A DNA stretch of 64,000 bases from Corbicula japonica. Taxonomy: Eukaryota > Mollusca > Bivalvia > Venerida > Cyrenidae. Positions 46,170 through 57,157 of the stretch are shown here, piece after piece; within the stretch, counting starts at the first letter, position 1; every line of letters starts with the position of its first letter. Position numbers and translations under genes: made by a program. The DNA is taken from assembly GCA_038501625.1 (NCBI GenBank), contig JAZAYU010000001.1, positions 1,860,001-1,924,000 on the forward strand, given 5' to 3'. The notes under the pieces are model-generated. The model saw nothing but the letters and a program-made list of their open reading frames with translations. It was not told the origin of the DNA and ran no database searches.

Positions 46170-47030
46170 GAGAGAGAATAGAAGAATTCGACAAATTAAC
46201 AAAATAAATAAATCAAAACTGAAATTTCAAATTGGCAACAACACAAACAAAAGTTTTGCTATCTGAAAGGCAGTGACCATAAAATAACGCCAACATTGCC
46301 TGTAATAATATAGTGAAGAATTGTTTAGTTTATATTGTCTTGTTCATTCGAGGTTTTGAATGTTTGTTTTTTTTCCAGAATTTAAACATTTATAAAAGAT
46401 TGTCGTTTTACAGCCGATATGTTAGTTAGTTTGGTTGGAATTTGCCAATCTGGTATAGGCCATTTAGGTTTCTATACAACATTTTTTTCAAAAGCTATAT
46501 CAACTTTCCAACAATTCAGTCGCTATCTTTGCAATTACTGAAATAAAAAAAAAGTGAATCAGAAAAGTGTATTAGTTTTTAAAACATTGTTTAATGCATC
46601 CAGGCAGGTTTTACGACTTGACTGCCTGATACATATTTGAACTATACCGCAAGCAAGAAATTAGAATCGTCGATGTAACACATGTAAGCCGATAAAGTAA
46701 GACGTTTTCAATATCTGTTATTTATTAGCTTAATTAAATATCCTAGATACTTTTTTCTCTGGAAATCTTGCATAAAAGGTGACATAGTTGAAAAAATCAT
46801 TGCAAACAGAATAGGGTTATTTAAAAATGCTCTTGTATCATACATTTTTTCTAATCTAATTAGGGTACACACAATGATAGCGAAAGTAAATAATTATTCA
46901 CATTATGAAAAAATTAATTCGCCAAGAAAGTAATTAGGTCTCAGCTGGTCCTACATCTATTCCAAATGTTGACAGATAAAGAACATTATTTATTATTTGA
47001 AATCGATCATGGTTTTAACAATTGCTCCAT
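46170..47030. other. AT-rich spacer, no gene seen
   Basis: No coding or repeat signal was recognised. Confidence 0.35.
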
Positions 47031-47625
47031 TACCTCTCTCTATTGTTTGGCTGTGTGGGGAGGCCATGTCTTCTGAGTTTGGCTGTGTAGGGGAGGCCAT
47101 GTCTTCTGAGTTTGGCTGTGTGGGGAGGCCATGTCTTCTGAGTTTGGCTGTGTAGGGAGGCCGTGTCTTCTGAGTTTGGCTGTGTGGGGAGGCCGTGTCT
47201 TCTGAGTTTGGCTGTGTGGGGAGGCCGTTTCTTCTGAGTTTGGCTGTGCGGGGAGGCGGTGTCTTCTGAGTTTGGCTGTGCGGGGAGGCCGTGTCTTCTG
47301 AGTTTGGCTGTGCGGGGGCATGTCTTCTGAGTTTGGGTGTGTGGGAACGCCGTGTCTTCTGAGTTTGGCTGTGTGGGGAGGCCGTGTCTTCTGAGTTTGG
47401 CTGTGTGGGGAGGCCGTGTCTTCTGAGTTTGGCTGTGCGGGCAGGCCGTGTCTTCTGAGTTTGGCTGTGCGGGGAGGCATGTCTTCTGGGTTTGGCTGTG
47501 CGGGGAGGCCGTGTCTTCTGAGTTTGGCTGTGTGGGAAGGCCGTGTCTTCTGAGTTTGGCTGTGTGGGGAGGCCGTGTCTTCTGAGTTTGGCTGTGCGGA
47601 GAGGGCGTGTCTTCTGAGTTTGGTA
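47031..47625 (-). repeat. 32-bp minisatellite (~18 units), R1-derived, reverse strand
   Basis: Units read on the minus strand CAGAAGACACGGCCTCCCCA then CACAGCCAAACT, 32 bp. They align without gaps to the 28.5-kb unit at roughly 80 percent identity and to the single core in each R1 copy. The right end on the minus strand enters AATAGAGAGAGG, like the R1 GA-rich block. Frames of 205 and 218 codons across it are artefacts of a stop-free 32-bp unit. Confidence 0.9.
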
Positions 47626-47639
47626 TACCTTGGAAGTAA

Positions 47640-49085
47640 TTCACCACAGAAACGTGTAAAATGTTTGTTCCTAAGGAAGCCTGGGCCCAAGATCATAAAA
47701 CTAGACTGAGACTGATCTACATTTTTACTTTGAATTGGGCATTGGTACTAGTAAAAGAAGTTTATGATGTCTTTCTAAAATTCTTTAATATCATTTCTTT
47801 AATGTTACTTTTAACGACAACTCACCTTCTTTTCTTAAAATTCGCTAAAGTAATAGGGGTACGTAAAATAATTTACAACTCCTTGGGTATTATACTTTTT
47901 CTCCAATGAATATTCGAGAGAAAAAAACAAAGTTCTGTTGGCGTAGAACTTTATCACCTGTTTGAACATTTCATCCTTTCGGGTTATGTTACACTCTGAC
48001 AAAGTAATATGGCATACCCTTTGTATATATTATACGAATCAGATTGGATTTCAATTTCATAAAATATCATAGATTAGCCTTAACTGCTATCAATCACGAT
48101 CCAGCTCAAGATGGAAAATGTCCTAGAGTCATAGACACTTGCACTATATGACCTGGTGCCCTTGCATATAAATATGTGTTTAACCGACTGTGCTTTCTGT
48201 CCTGATTTGATCTCCCTTAAAATAAATGAAAATGTGTTTCTGAAAACTCAGATTCCAAATTTATATTATTTTTTATAATATACTTGTACAAGTAAACTGA
48301 AGATATTTGCTATCTTGTAGTTCTTTTGAAGTGCAATACTCTAATTTAGAAGTTGCGTGAAAGCTTTGCCTTAGTTTATATTACAAAAATGAAAAGAAGG
48401 GTTTTCTGTCTGAAATAAAAAAATAAATATAATTGAATCCAGAAAGTAGGAACGGCTAAAGTGCTTTGTCAATCAGATTTAATTAAAGGAGCTAGTGCCT
48501 TCATTCCAGAGTAAATGTTATTGAATCAAATGTGTATTGTTTACGTCGTGAAAGTCAAATGAGTTTTGGCATTTGACATGAACCAATTTAATATTCTTCA
48601 AGACTGTCGCCAGATTTATTACTAAGGAAATTAATAGTCAATTAATGAACTTTAGAGAAAAATATTCGGCAATATGAGTTTGGAACAAAAATCTAATAAG
48701 TAAACATAAAGTCGTTACATGTTTGCTTTATCTGTGATCTCGCCGTGATTAGAGTTGGAGCCAAGCAATGTAAGCAATTTAAGGTAATATTGCATGACTA
48801 GATTACAAAATAGAATATCACATCATTTTTATAATCAGCACAATTTTCTGGCTACTGTTTTGTAGTCGCACATTCGAATATATATTTAATTTAGAAAAAA
48901 AGGAAATGATAAGAAGTTCCAGGACTATATTTGCATAACAAATGTTCAAACTACACCGACCACATTTTTTTTTAATTTCTCAGCGAGGATTAGGAGTATA
49001 CTATTAACTTGGAACATACTAGAATACAAAATAGAATATTTACGAAAACGCAAAATCATGTATTTATGTTAATAGTGTAAAATCA
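47640..49085. other. AT-rich spacer, no gene seen
   Basis: An 82-codon plus-strand frame at 47,661-47,909 is hydrophobic and unsupported. Nothing else was recognised. Confidence 0.35.
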
Positions 49086-49094
49086 GATTTTTAT

Positions 49095-50219
49095 TTGCTC
49101 AATAGGAGTACGCCAGGGTGATAATCTCTCAACTTTACATTTTTCTCTCAACTTTAATGACTTGGCAATGCATGATTTTTTAAACACCTCATGTACCATA
49201 AATGACATAACATTCTCAACTCACGAGTTTGAAAACAATATAATTAGATTTATAAAAATTATTTATTCTCTTTTACGCCGATGATACAGTTACTGTAATA
49301 CTAGCAGACTCGGCGGATGACCTCCAATCCGCACTAAATGTCTATGAACAAGTTTGTAATTTTTAGAAACTTACATTAAATTCGTCCAAAACCAAAATCG
49401 TGTTATCTCGTGCACGAAATATCCATTATGATTTTAAATTAAAAAACCAGTCTCACGAAATAGTTAATGAATAAAAATATCTCTGTATAATGTTTAACAG
49501 AAACGGTTCCTTTAGCAATGCGAAAAAAACACATAGCAAATCAAGAAACTAAAGCCATGTGCGCACTTCAACATTTAACGAAATCTATGTCTCTACCCAT
49601 CGATCTACAAATAAAACGTTTAAATAAAACTGTTAAACCAATATTATTGTATGGTTGCGAAGTATGGTGTTACTGAAACAATAGTATCATAGAATGATCA
49701 CAATTAAAATTCTTTAAATATTTGTTGGGACTTAAATCTACCACCGCTTCAAATGGCTAACTGAAAGAGTAAAACAAAAGGTTTCTGATTCATTTCCCAA
49801 TTAATGGTGATCCGACCTCGAACAATCAGATAAACATGATAAATGTAGAAATAATAAATTATTTAAAACACAAGTTATATTCGAAAAAATGACATATAAA
49901 AATACAAATCAGCTGAAATATATGAACAGGAATTCAGAAACAAGAAACAACATATTACCAATCGAAACAGGTATCTGGAATAACACATCCCACCGTCTTA
50001 GAGTATGCAGTCTTTGTCATAGATCTCTAGGTGACGGATTCCACTATCTATCTGAGTGTTTATTTTTCAGTAACAGTAGAAAACGGTACATCAATACAAG
50101 GTTTAGTTGAAGACAGACCAAACATATATACATTTAGCTTTTTATTGAACAATGTAGACACAAGTGAATATCAGAAGCTGTGCTCGTTTGTTAAAGAAAT
50201 AATACTTAACGTCAGATAA
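49095..50219 (+). mobile_element. LINE pseudogene: reverse transcriptase to C-terminus
   Basis: Decayed ORF2-like region. GVRQGDNLS (RT block) starts at about 49,105. LFYADDT with the catalytic Asp pair starts at about 49,268, in another frame, followed by TLNSSKTKIVLSRARN after an in-frame TAG where Trp is expected. The C-terminal part has LPIETGIW, then C-x2-C-x8-H-x4-C (CSLC...HYLSEC), and after one more frameshift RPNIYTF...SEYQKLCSFVKEIIL to the stop at 50,219. It matches the 12.4-kb LINE C-terminus to its last residues. The 5' part is truncated. Inactive. Confidence 0.85.
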
Positions 50220-50520
50220 AATCCATTGTTATATTTTTGAAAATATTGTAAATAAAAATATTAATGAGCAATGTATTATGTTTTCTCTCTGGGTACTATC
50301 TCCTTTGATCTGTTTTGTGTGTTTCTTTTCTACCGTTCTTTTATCTAACGACAAGATTACTACCTCACAACGTACATTCTCTAAGTCAACAATTGATAAT
50401 TTTGTTTCATTATTATCTCTTTTACGCTCTCTATGTTTTGTTGTACCACATACTATCATGAATCATGATCTGAGAGGAATAAATTGTATTGTATACTGTA
50501 TTGTATTGTATCGTAAAGCA
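50220..50520 (+). mobile_element. Probable LINE 3' tail with TGTAT-type repeat
   Basis: About 300 bp after the LINE stop end in ATTGTATTGTATACTGTATT and further GTATT units. A short simple-repeat tail is typical of several LINE clades. The exact boundary is not certain. Confidence 0.45.
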
Positions 50521-50524
50521 TTTG

Positions 50525-51350
50525 AATATAGAGCTAAATAGAACATAGAAATATTTTTTTATTTTTAATATGTGAAAATGATATGAAAAACTTTTAACAG
50601 GTCTTCTAAAACATAATGTAAGAGTTAAATGTAGAATGAAAATATGAAAAAAACATGCTTTGAAGATTTAAAAAAATGAAAATGTGCATTGAAGATTTTA
50701 ACGAATGAAGATGTACATTAAAGAATTTAAGACTTAATATAAAGACAACAAACAAATTATTTTTAGTCTGCCCATTTAAAATTCAAAAGAAAATGAAATA
50801 ATTCTTAGACTAGCATTTACCCCAAATTTCTAATGTATGAATTTTAATGCGAATTTTACGCGTAGTATTTACAAATATTTGCCAGATAACAAAAATGAAG
50901 ATTGTTTTTTATTTATGTTTCACAGAAAAAAGTAAAATAATACAAAAAGTATCAAACTTTTTATTTTTGTTATTTTTATTATTTTTGTTATTTTTACTTG
51001 TTAATGTTCGTTTTTTACGCTTTTGTTAATCATTGTAATTGAAATAATGGCCGTAAACACACATTTATAGAAATAACCGATGTTTGTGTTACTGTTTCAG
51101 ATCGAAGAGAACACAAATTGCGGATAGTACAGCATTATTAATGAAAACGAAAATAAACTTATAAACTTGTCAAAATAATAGAAATAATAAGAAGAGTTTG
51201 GAAACTATTCAGGCCTGACATTAAATAAGGAAAAGAACACAAGCTGGATGGACACAAGATCCAAAAACAATAAACGGGATGTAAATGCACACGAGTGAAA
51301 GCATTTTGTATTTACTTCGTGACAGGGAAATATATTTGTAACTATATCAG
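50525..51350. other. AT-rich spacer, no gene seen
   Basis: Holds a degenerate (TTATTTTTG)n tract at 50,958-50,999. No coding signal. Confidence 0.4.
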
Positions 51351-51352
51351 CT

Positions 51353-51799
51353 TCAATAGATGAAAAGAGAACTTTGAAAGCTCACGAACACGACCGATAT
51401 GAAAATATTGCAAGCTCGGTTTGATTGAGCATGTTCATGGGCAGTAATGGAAATGCATATTTCTGCCCAAGCCGCCTTGCCTCGGGTTGAGCGCAACTCA
51501 ATATTTACACCAATAAACAGTACAATTCTTATCCATCCCAATATGGAACCTTCAGTGCGGTATTTTCATAATAAATCTATTCCATGTTCAGCGGAGTACG
51601 GTCCCAAGATATAAGAATGAGTTTGTCCTAAACGAGAAAACAATCGGCGGAACTGAACAGAAAAGAATTTTGAAAGTGGATCAAAGAATATAAATTCTGC
51701 ATATCACAGACAACGCACAATTTAAAAAGCACGAAATATACTTTTAGGGTGATTGAAAGTATTAACCACCGATCTATAAACTGTCAGAAATATTAAAAG
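51353..51799 (+). repeat. R3 dispersed repeat, left part, interrupted by R1
   Basis: Runs from AGATGAAAAGAGAACTTTGA through GCTCGGTTTGATTGAGC, GCGCAACTCAATATTTACAC, GGTGATTGAAAGTATTAACC to CTGTCAGAAATATTAAAA. The R3 sequence then stops and resumes at about 52,229. Confidence 0.9.
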
Positions 51800-52138
51800 G
51801 TGAAATATGCATAATCAAGAATTGCTACATTCAGAAAAAATGCCTCCCCACACGGTCAAGAAGAAGAGAGAGCATGGTAAATAAAATGAACTGTTTCAAA
51901 AAGACACCACAAACAACTGAGAACCCGAGGGGTTACTGCCTTGGAACGGTCAGTGGCAAATTGCCAGTTTAATCCAGGTTCTAGGGTGCATCAACCTCAC
52001 ACTTGCCCCAACAGGTTCTCATACCAACACACAAGTACAAGTTGTCTTTGTGAAATATCTCCAACCCACCCATCAGCTCAACAATGTTGCATGCGAAAGC
52101 AAACAAACATACATGTATAAAACATAAGAAGCTAATAG
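51800..52138 (+). repeat. R1 dispersed repeat inserted into R3
   Basis: Order as in other copies: GTGAAATATGCATAATCAAG, a mutated 32-bp core (AAATGCCTCCCCACACGG), AGAGAGAGCATG, GGGGTTACTGCCTTGGAACG, CAGGTTCTAGGGTGCATCAA, CCCCAACAGGTTCTCATACC, ending near AAGAAGCTAATA. About 90 bp of further sequence lie between its usual end and the resumption of R3. Confidence 0.9.
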
Positions 52139-52228
52139 CATTGCAAAGCCAAATGGCGGGTACTCAATTATTTTACCGAGACCAGAGCTCCCGGAGTAAA
52201 ATCAGCAAGAACACGATGACAGGGATAA

Positions 52229-52295
52229 AAGAAACAAAACTAATTTTAGTACTATTAACATAGTTCACAAGTATCGTGCTCAACGACCTAGGTTT
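52229..52295 (+). repeat. R3 dispersed repeat, right part after the R1 insertion
   Basis: ACTAATTTTAGTACTATTAA then CAAGTATCGTGCTCAACGAC matches the complement of 37,010-37,080 and completes the R3 copy begun at 51,353. Confidence 0.8.
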
Positions 52296-52299
52296 AAAC

Positions 52300-53083
52300 A
52301 ATATTTATTTCATATAAATATAATGAATATTCAAACAATAAGACAGATGTATATAATTATTACATAATAGATTGGAAAACAAGCCCTCGTAGAGTGTTTA
52401 TATAAATTCCTTTTTCTGGTTTTACAGCTAAATGGCGTTTACATATGTTTCGTTTAATGGATTAGTTTTTGTGTTGTTTTTAGACGCCTACACCGTAAAA
52501 CTTTTGGTGGCCAAGATATATTTTTGAACTTGCAAAAAGACGTCGGCATTGTCCTCAACGACCTTAATAATTAATATTAATACCCACTTAATAAAAAGGT
52601 AGACGCCATTTGGCAAACGTTTGACAAATAAACTGTTATGAATAATAGCTAACGTGCATTATGAAATGATGAAGTTATCAAATCAGGTAAAACTCCAAAA
52701 GCTGAATACATTGCTCAAAACCACAAAGAACTCCAGGTTTATAAAGAAAATACTTCAAATGAGTAAGCAAACTTTCTTAGACAAAATTTATCTTATGAAA
52801 ATAGACTTGTAACCAGTAAAATATAACATAAAAGAAATTGATTTTCATATCGAAGAATATTGTAGTATTTCCATTTGGAGACGGCGAAGGTGACCTTCTT
52901 ATTCAAACATTTTAAGGGGTTAAACATTCACAGCTTGTTTGCATTTCTTAAAATTCAATTAATTCACCTATTTCAAATAACTCATTGGATTCTAAATATG
53001 TTCTGTATGTTTCTGTGATTCTGCATGCATAAATGTCGATCAGATTTGTTGATTGGAGTTTATTCAACAATTGGTTATCTATT
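52300..53083. other. AT-rich spacer, no gene seen
   Basis: A short ...TCCTCAACGACCT... match near 52,550 may be another R3 scrap. Otherwise nothing was recognised. Confidence 0.35.
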
Positions 53084-53084
53084 T

Positions 53085-53150
53085 GTTTATTCATATGTGA
53101 ACCTTTTGGGACAAGCGGAAGGTTGGTTTATACCCCATGTCACTCTGTAG
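53085..53150 (-). repeat. R1 fragment, reverse
   Basis: Reverse complement GGTATAAACCAACCTTCCGC then TTGTCCCAAAAGGTTCACAT matches the R1 3' half in degenerate form. Confidence 0.5.
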
Positions 53151-53474
53151 CTATATGCTTTGATACTGACCGTTTCAATATCTGTAGCGTCTACTTGGAA
53201 TTGAGAAAACTATTATTCCACATCTTTTTCTCTAAATTTTATTACGTTTTTGTAGTACAAGTAAATGAAAAATAATGAAAACTACGACTCAAGTTTTAGT
53301 TTATTTAAAAGAATTGCGTAAAATAACCGATTCATAATGTGACAGTAGAATTATTCTTGGTGCGCAGGTGTGTGTCATAAATGCGGATATAATTGGTGTC
53401 GTCATTCGCAGACAAAGTGCTTGTTTTATTTCGTTAACGAATCTTAAATTACCAATAATAATAGAAATACTTAC

Positions 53475-53535
53475 CTCTGTTTATAACATTCCTGGATCTT
53501 ACTTTTAATATTGATATTTCCCTTAAAGAAAACAT
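53475..53535 (-). CDS. First coding exon, tandem family, short form (copy C)
   Basis: 61 nt on the minus strand: ATG, 20 codons plus one base, donor GTAAGT. Peptide MFSLREISILKVRSRNVINR. It lacks the first ~9 residues of the long form (MSIEECNAV-type) and is shorter at its end, but keeps phase and core. Confidence 0.5.
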
Positions 53536-53539
53536 TGCT

Positions 53540-54083
53540 CCTCCTTACACTTAAAAAATACTTTAACACAAAGTTAAAAGAGACCAGTAGAACTCCTGAT
53601 AATGGCAACACATTTTCTAAAACATGTCTATCTTTCTCTGCAAAATTAATAACTCTGGCACTTATTTTTTTTTAACTCCAATTAATAAAACACAACACTT
53701 CAATATTCAATTATTTTACTGACATATCCACCATGTTTAATTTTCTTATCATCTCATATGCTAATTTGTAAGTTATAAATCCCTATCACTTTTGGAAACA
53801 CTAAGTGAAAATGCGTTTTCATATTTGCCTTATTGTCTGTAATCATAAGAGCAAGGAATTAAACAGTTGATATTTTGAGTTATATAAACCGTTCTTTTCT
53901 CAAAAAGTTCTCGGATTAGTGAGTGGTATCCGTTGAAAGAATATAAACTCCAAGAATCTATGCTTTTAGATGTTTGATAACTTACTACTGTAGAGTTATT
54001 TATGTTCTTTTAAATTAGTTTCTCATAATAAATGTAACAAACTGCCTACTATCCAGGTTCCACTTAAGACTGAAGGAAGAAAA
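53540..54083. other. AT-rich spacer, no gene seen
   Basis: Upstream of the 53.5-kb exon on the minus strand. No further signal. Confidence 0.35.
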
Positions 54084-54084
54084 C

Positions 54085-54470
54085 AAGTAATGAAATGCAT
54101 AATACTACCCAAGCTGCCTATAATAAGGTTAAGCGCAACTTTTTATATTTATATTTTTTATATTTATGTTATAATATTTTTACTCAAATATTTATCCATC
54201 CAAACGATGATGCTGATGACGATGAACATGAAACACGCAGTGCGGTGTTGTTTTTTTTTTAAGATTAATTTTATTCCATGTTCAGGGGCGAATAGTCACC
54301 GGATAAAAGGATTTTGGTCTTTCTCTTAACGAAAAAAAAAAATAGAAAGAACAGATTACAATTTTAAATGGGGGTTCGGAGACTATAAACCCTGTATGTA
54401 ATAGAGAACGCCAAAGACAAAAATAAGTAGCTGAAGATATAATCTTTTGATGATCAAACAATGCCAAAGC
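54085..54470 (+). repeat. R3 dispersed repeat, old degenerate copy
   Basis: Recognisable by AGTAATGAAATGCATAATAC, AAGCGCAACTTTTTATATT, ATCCATCCAAACGATG, TTCCATGTTCAGGGGCGAAT and TATAAACCCTGTATG...GCCAAAGACAAAA, in R3 order with several indels. Confidence 0.75.
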
Positions 54471-54474
54471 TGGA

Positions 54475-54920
54475 TTCCTATTTCTTGATTATAAATAGAG
54501 GAACCAAATGTAATATAAAAGTTATCCAGTTAGAAAGTGAGCGACACTTTTTGATCTTTACAAGTCCATTTAGTATAATTATCATAAGAACCATCTGTAA
54601 AAATGCTCTATGTTCATTACAAGCAGTAAAGGTTTTATTTTCTCTTGCAAACGTTTTTAATGAGACTGGTGGGGTTGTCTCTTATTAAATTATAAGGGAG
54701 TTAGGTGTATACAGTTGAAAAATCATAGGTTTACAAACAGAACGCCTGAAATAATTTTATTTAAGCTTCTTTAAAACCTCATCCTAGTTTTAATAGACGA
54801 AAGCAGATTTTTGCCAGTGGTTTCAAAAACCTTTTCGCTATACAAAATTACATGTTCTTTAATGGCAGTTAAAATGTTAGCAGAACGGATAATTTTGTAG
54901 TTGTGCAGGAACTACAGTTG
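54475..54920. other. AT-rich spacer, no gene seen
   Basis: A 75-codon frame at 54,461-54,688 is unsupported. Confidence 0.3.
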
Positions 54921-54924
54921 GTTA

Positions 54925-55435
54925 TTAATTTTGCTTTATATGGTGTTTTTGCATTAAAGCCAAACAATACATAGAAGGAATTTGAACTTGTTTTGGTTCA
55001 ACACTGGTGCAAAATTTTGCAATCTTGTAAAGTGTGTGCAGCAACAATATCACTCTCTGATAAAGAAACCAGTGTATAAGCATAGGTTCTATTAAACTCT
55101 TAGTTTGAATAGTAATACGGTGTATACGTATCTCTATAAATAGATTATTAGAAGCCTTATCAGCAACTGTTAAGACAATTCTCTTATGAAATTCTTGAAA
55201 CACCCTTTCAAATGACGAATGTTCTAAGAACATGCCAAGTCTAACTCCAATCACGACTTGCAAATTTTGTATAGCAGGTGAGTTACCTAACAAAGGTTTC
55301 AGCTTTGTAGAAATTATATAGCAATAGAAGCAACACTTAATATCAAAGAGTGTCTAGCAGATTGTTTCAAAATCATGTGGAGGTCATGAATGGAACGACG
55401 AATACATGTATGTAACCGTTCTTTTGATGTTTCCA
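54925..55435 (-). pseudogene. Unrecognised coding-like sequence in two frames
   Basis: On the minus strand one frame opens at an ATG near 55,432 (METSKERLHTCIRRSIHDLH) for about 40 codons. After a stop and frame change a second frame runs from about 55,293 to 54,925 (LGNSPAIQNLQVVIGVRLGM onward, 122 codons). Composition is gene-like across both. I recognise no domain. It may be a frameshifted transposon protein or a host exon pair; no clear splice sites join the two frames. Confidence 0.3.
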
Positions 55436-55444
55436 TTCATTCAG

Positions 55445-56212
55445 CTTTCATGAAAACTCGATTTTAGGTTTTGTTTAGCACGCAGTTAACAAATGCAATG
55501 ATCATGGATTTCAGGAAATACTGTGTCTTGAAAAAAGTTATTATTTAAGCTAAACTGTAACGACGTCTGAAGTTTCTTAAATTCATTTTTACAGGCTTTA
55601 AAGGATCATCTTGTAAAGGAAGTCCTGATTCATTGAATTGTAAATATAACATTATTTCGATCTTGCGTTTTATGCAACGTTTAGATCAATTTCCAGAAGG
55701 TTTTTAAGGGCATCCGATATAATAAATCCCTACGATATGAACAATTCTTGTTCAAACATATACAATATCAATAGCTAGTCAGTCTGCACCCAAATGTATA
55801 CTGAAATAATTCTCGTCAGCGGTAGATTTTACCATATAGTTTTTCATCTGTTACTATTTTTATATAACTACAGGAGAGGCAACTTGTGAGTCTGCACCTG
55901 AAAATAATAAGATCTGCATCTTCCATCTTTTAGCTTTTGCTTTTATTATTCAAAGAATAGGTGAATTTATTTAAATGTTATCTTAATGTATAATTTGTGT
56001 TAACAGAGGTGTTTTGAGGTAATTGTCATTATAAATGATGGCAATGGCTGTTATCTGAAATCATAATAACTTCAAAAATAAAGGTATACTTGCTACATAT
56101 TTTTAAAATTCACTCTAATACATATCAACCTTGTAGAAAACCCAGTTGACACAAAATGTGTGCGTTTGTACTTATTTAGCTACTTTATCTCAGTCGCCGT
56201 CACATATAAGCA
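55445..56212. other. AT-rich spacer, no gene seen
   Basis: No coding or repeat signal was recognised. Confidence 0.35.
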
Positions 56213-56214
56213 TA

Positions 56215-56350
56215 TAATAGGCTAGGTTGAATTGAGTCCGAACATAGACATTAATGGAAAGGCATATTAATGCACTCACTGTCTAGCCCTGGCTTAGATG
56301 CAACTTAATATTTCAACAAGTTAACGGCATAAAGAGTATGCAATTACTGA
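56215..56350 (+). repeat. R3 fragment, degenerate
   Basis: TTGAATTGAGTCCGAACATA then TAATGGAAAGGCATATTAAT, CTAGCCCTGGCTTAGATGCA and ACTTAATATTTCAACAA follow R3 order. Confidence 0.6.
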
Positions 56351-56730
56351 CACTCGCATTCATTCTTGTTTTTTTATATTTTGTTGGCTTTAACTGCCAA
56401 ACGACACTTGTGTAAAGTTTTCTAACAGCAGTTTGCATAGACAATCTTAAAACACAACAAAACAAAGCTATTGCAGATTTAAAAAGATTATATTAAGACT
56501 TAGATTAGATCAATAACTAGCATATTGGTATTGTTTACCACAAGAGAAACACACCTTCTACCAGAATGATGGGTATTTCTAATAACAGACAATCCGTAAT
56601 ACCAACCTTACCCAAATAATGTTTACAGTAGATCATGTGAATAAAAATCCAAATTCGAAAAAGTCTAATAAAACTTTGTCCCTTGTTCTAAATTTAAACC
56701 AAATTAGCATTTGATTCTATTGCAAACACA
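56351..56730. other. AT-rich spacer, no gene seen
   Basis: No further signal before the 56.7-kb pseudo-exon. Confidence 0.3.
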
Positions 56731-56733
56731 TAA

Positions 56734-56794
56734 CTCTGATTATCACTTTTCTAGATCGTACTTTAAATTTCGATATTTGCTTTAGAGAAAACAT
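56734..56794 (-). pseudogene. First-exon copy with destroyed splice donor (copy B)
   Basis: 61 nt on the minus strand, peptide MFSLKQISKFKVRSRKVIIR, homologous to copies A and C. Where they read AGAG|GTAAG this copy reads AGAG|TTATG, so the donor GT is lost. Homology with copy A extends upstream of the ATG (TTAACGAG...GAAAACA), so the duplication was larger than the exon. Confidence 0.55.
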
Positions 56795-56799
56795 TGTTT

Positions 56800-57155
56800 T
56801 CTTCTTGTTTTATCCTTTTTTCTTGTAATTTTCTCTCGTTAATATTTAACTTTTGAATCACAACAATAAACACAATATTACAAACTTGGTCATAGAAACA
56901 CAGTATGCTCTAGCCATCTCTGTATTGAATATCACTTCATTAATTAAAATGTTTACAGCGACAATTAAATAATCATTGCTTATTATGTCATATCAAACAG
57001 TCAACATGTCAGTTTAAATTATCTTAAAATCGCAAAATGTAAGACTTAGCTGGCTTCTCGCATTGTCAAAAGCTGTTATAATGTCTTTTTTATTTCTGCA
57101 GATCACAATCGCTGTCTTGTTTAGCAGATGTTGTGTCGGCTTTGATAACTTCAGG
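56800..57155. other. Upstream flank shared with the 63.7-kb region
   Basis: Diverged similarity to 63,690-63,790 (ACAGTAT...TGTATTGAATATCACT against ACAGTAT...TGTGTATCACT). Otherwise AT-rich, with no coding signal. Confidence 0.4.
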
Positions 57156-57157
57156 CT

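Noticed and set aside
45921..46202. 93-codon minus-strand frame
   Set aside because: Antisense of a complete R1 repeat.
47030..47696. Overlapping 205- and 218-codon frames rich in SEDTA/SQTQKT
   Set aside because: Same artefact from the reverse-strand 32-bp array; two different frames are equally open.
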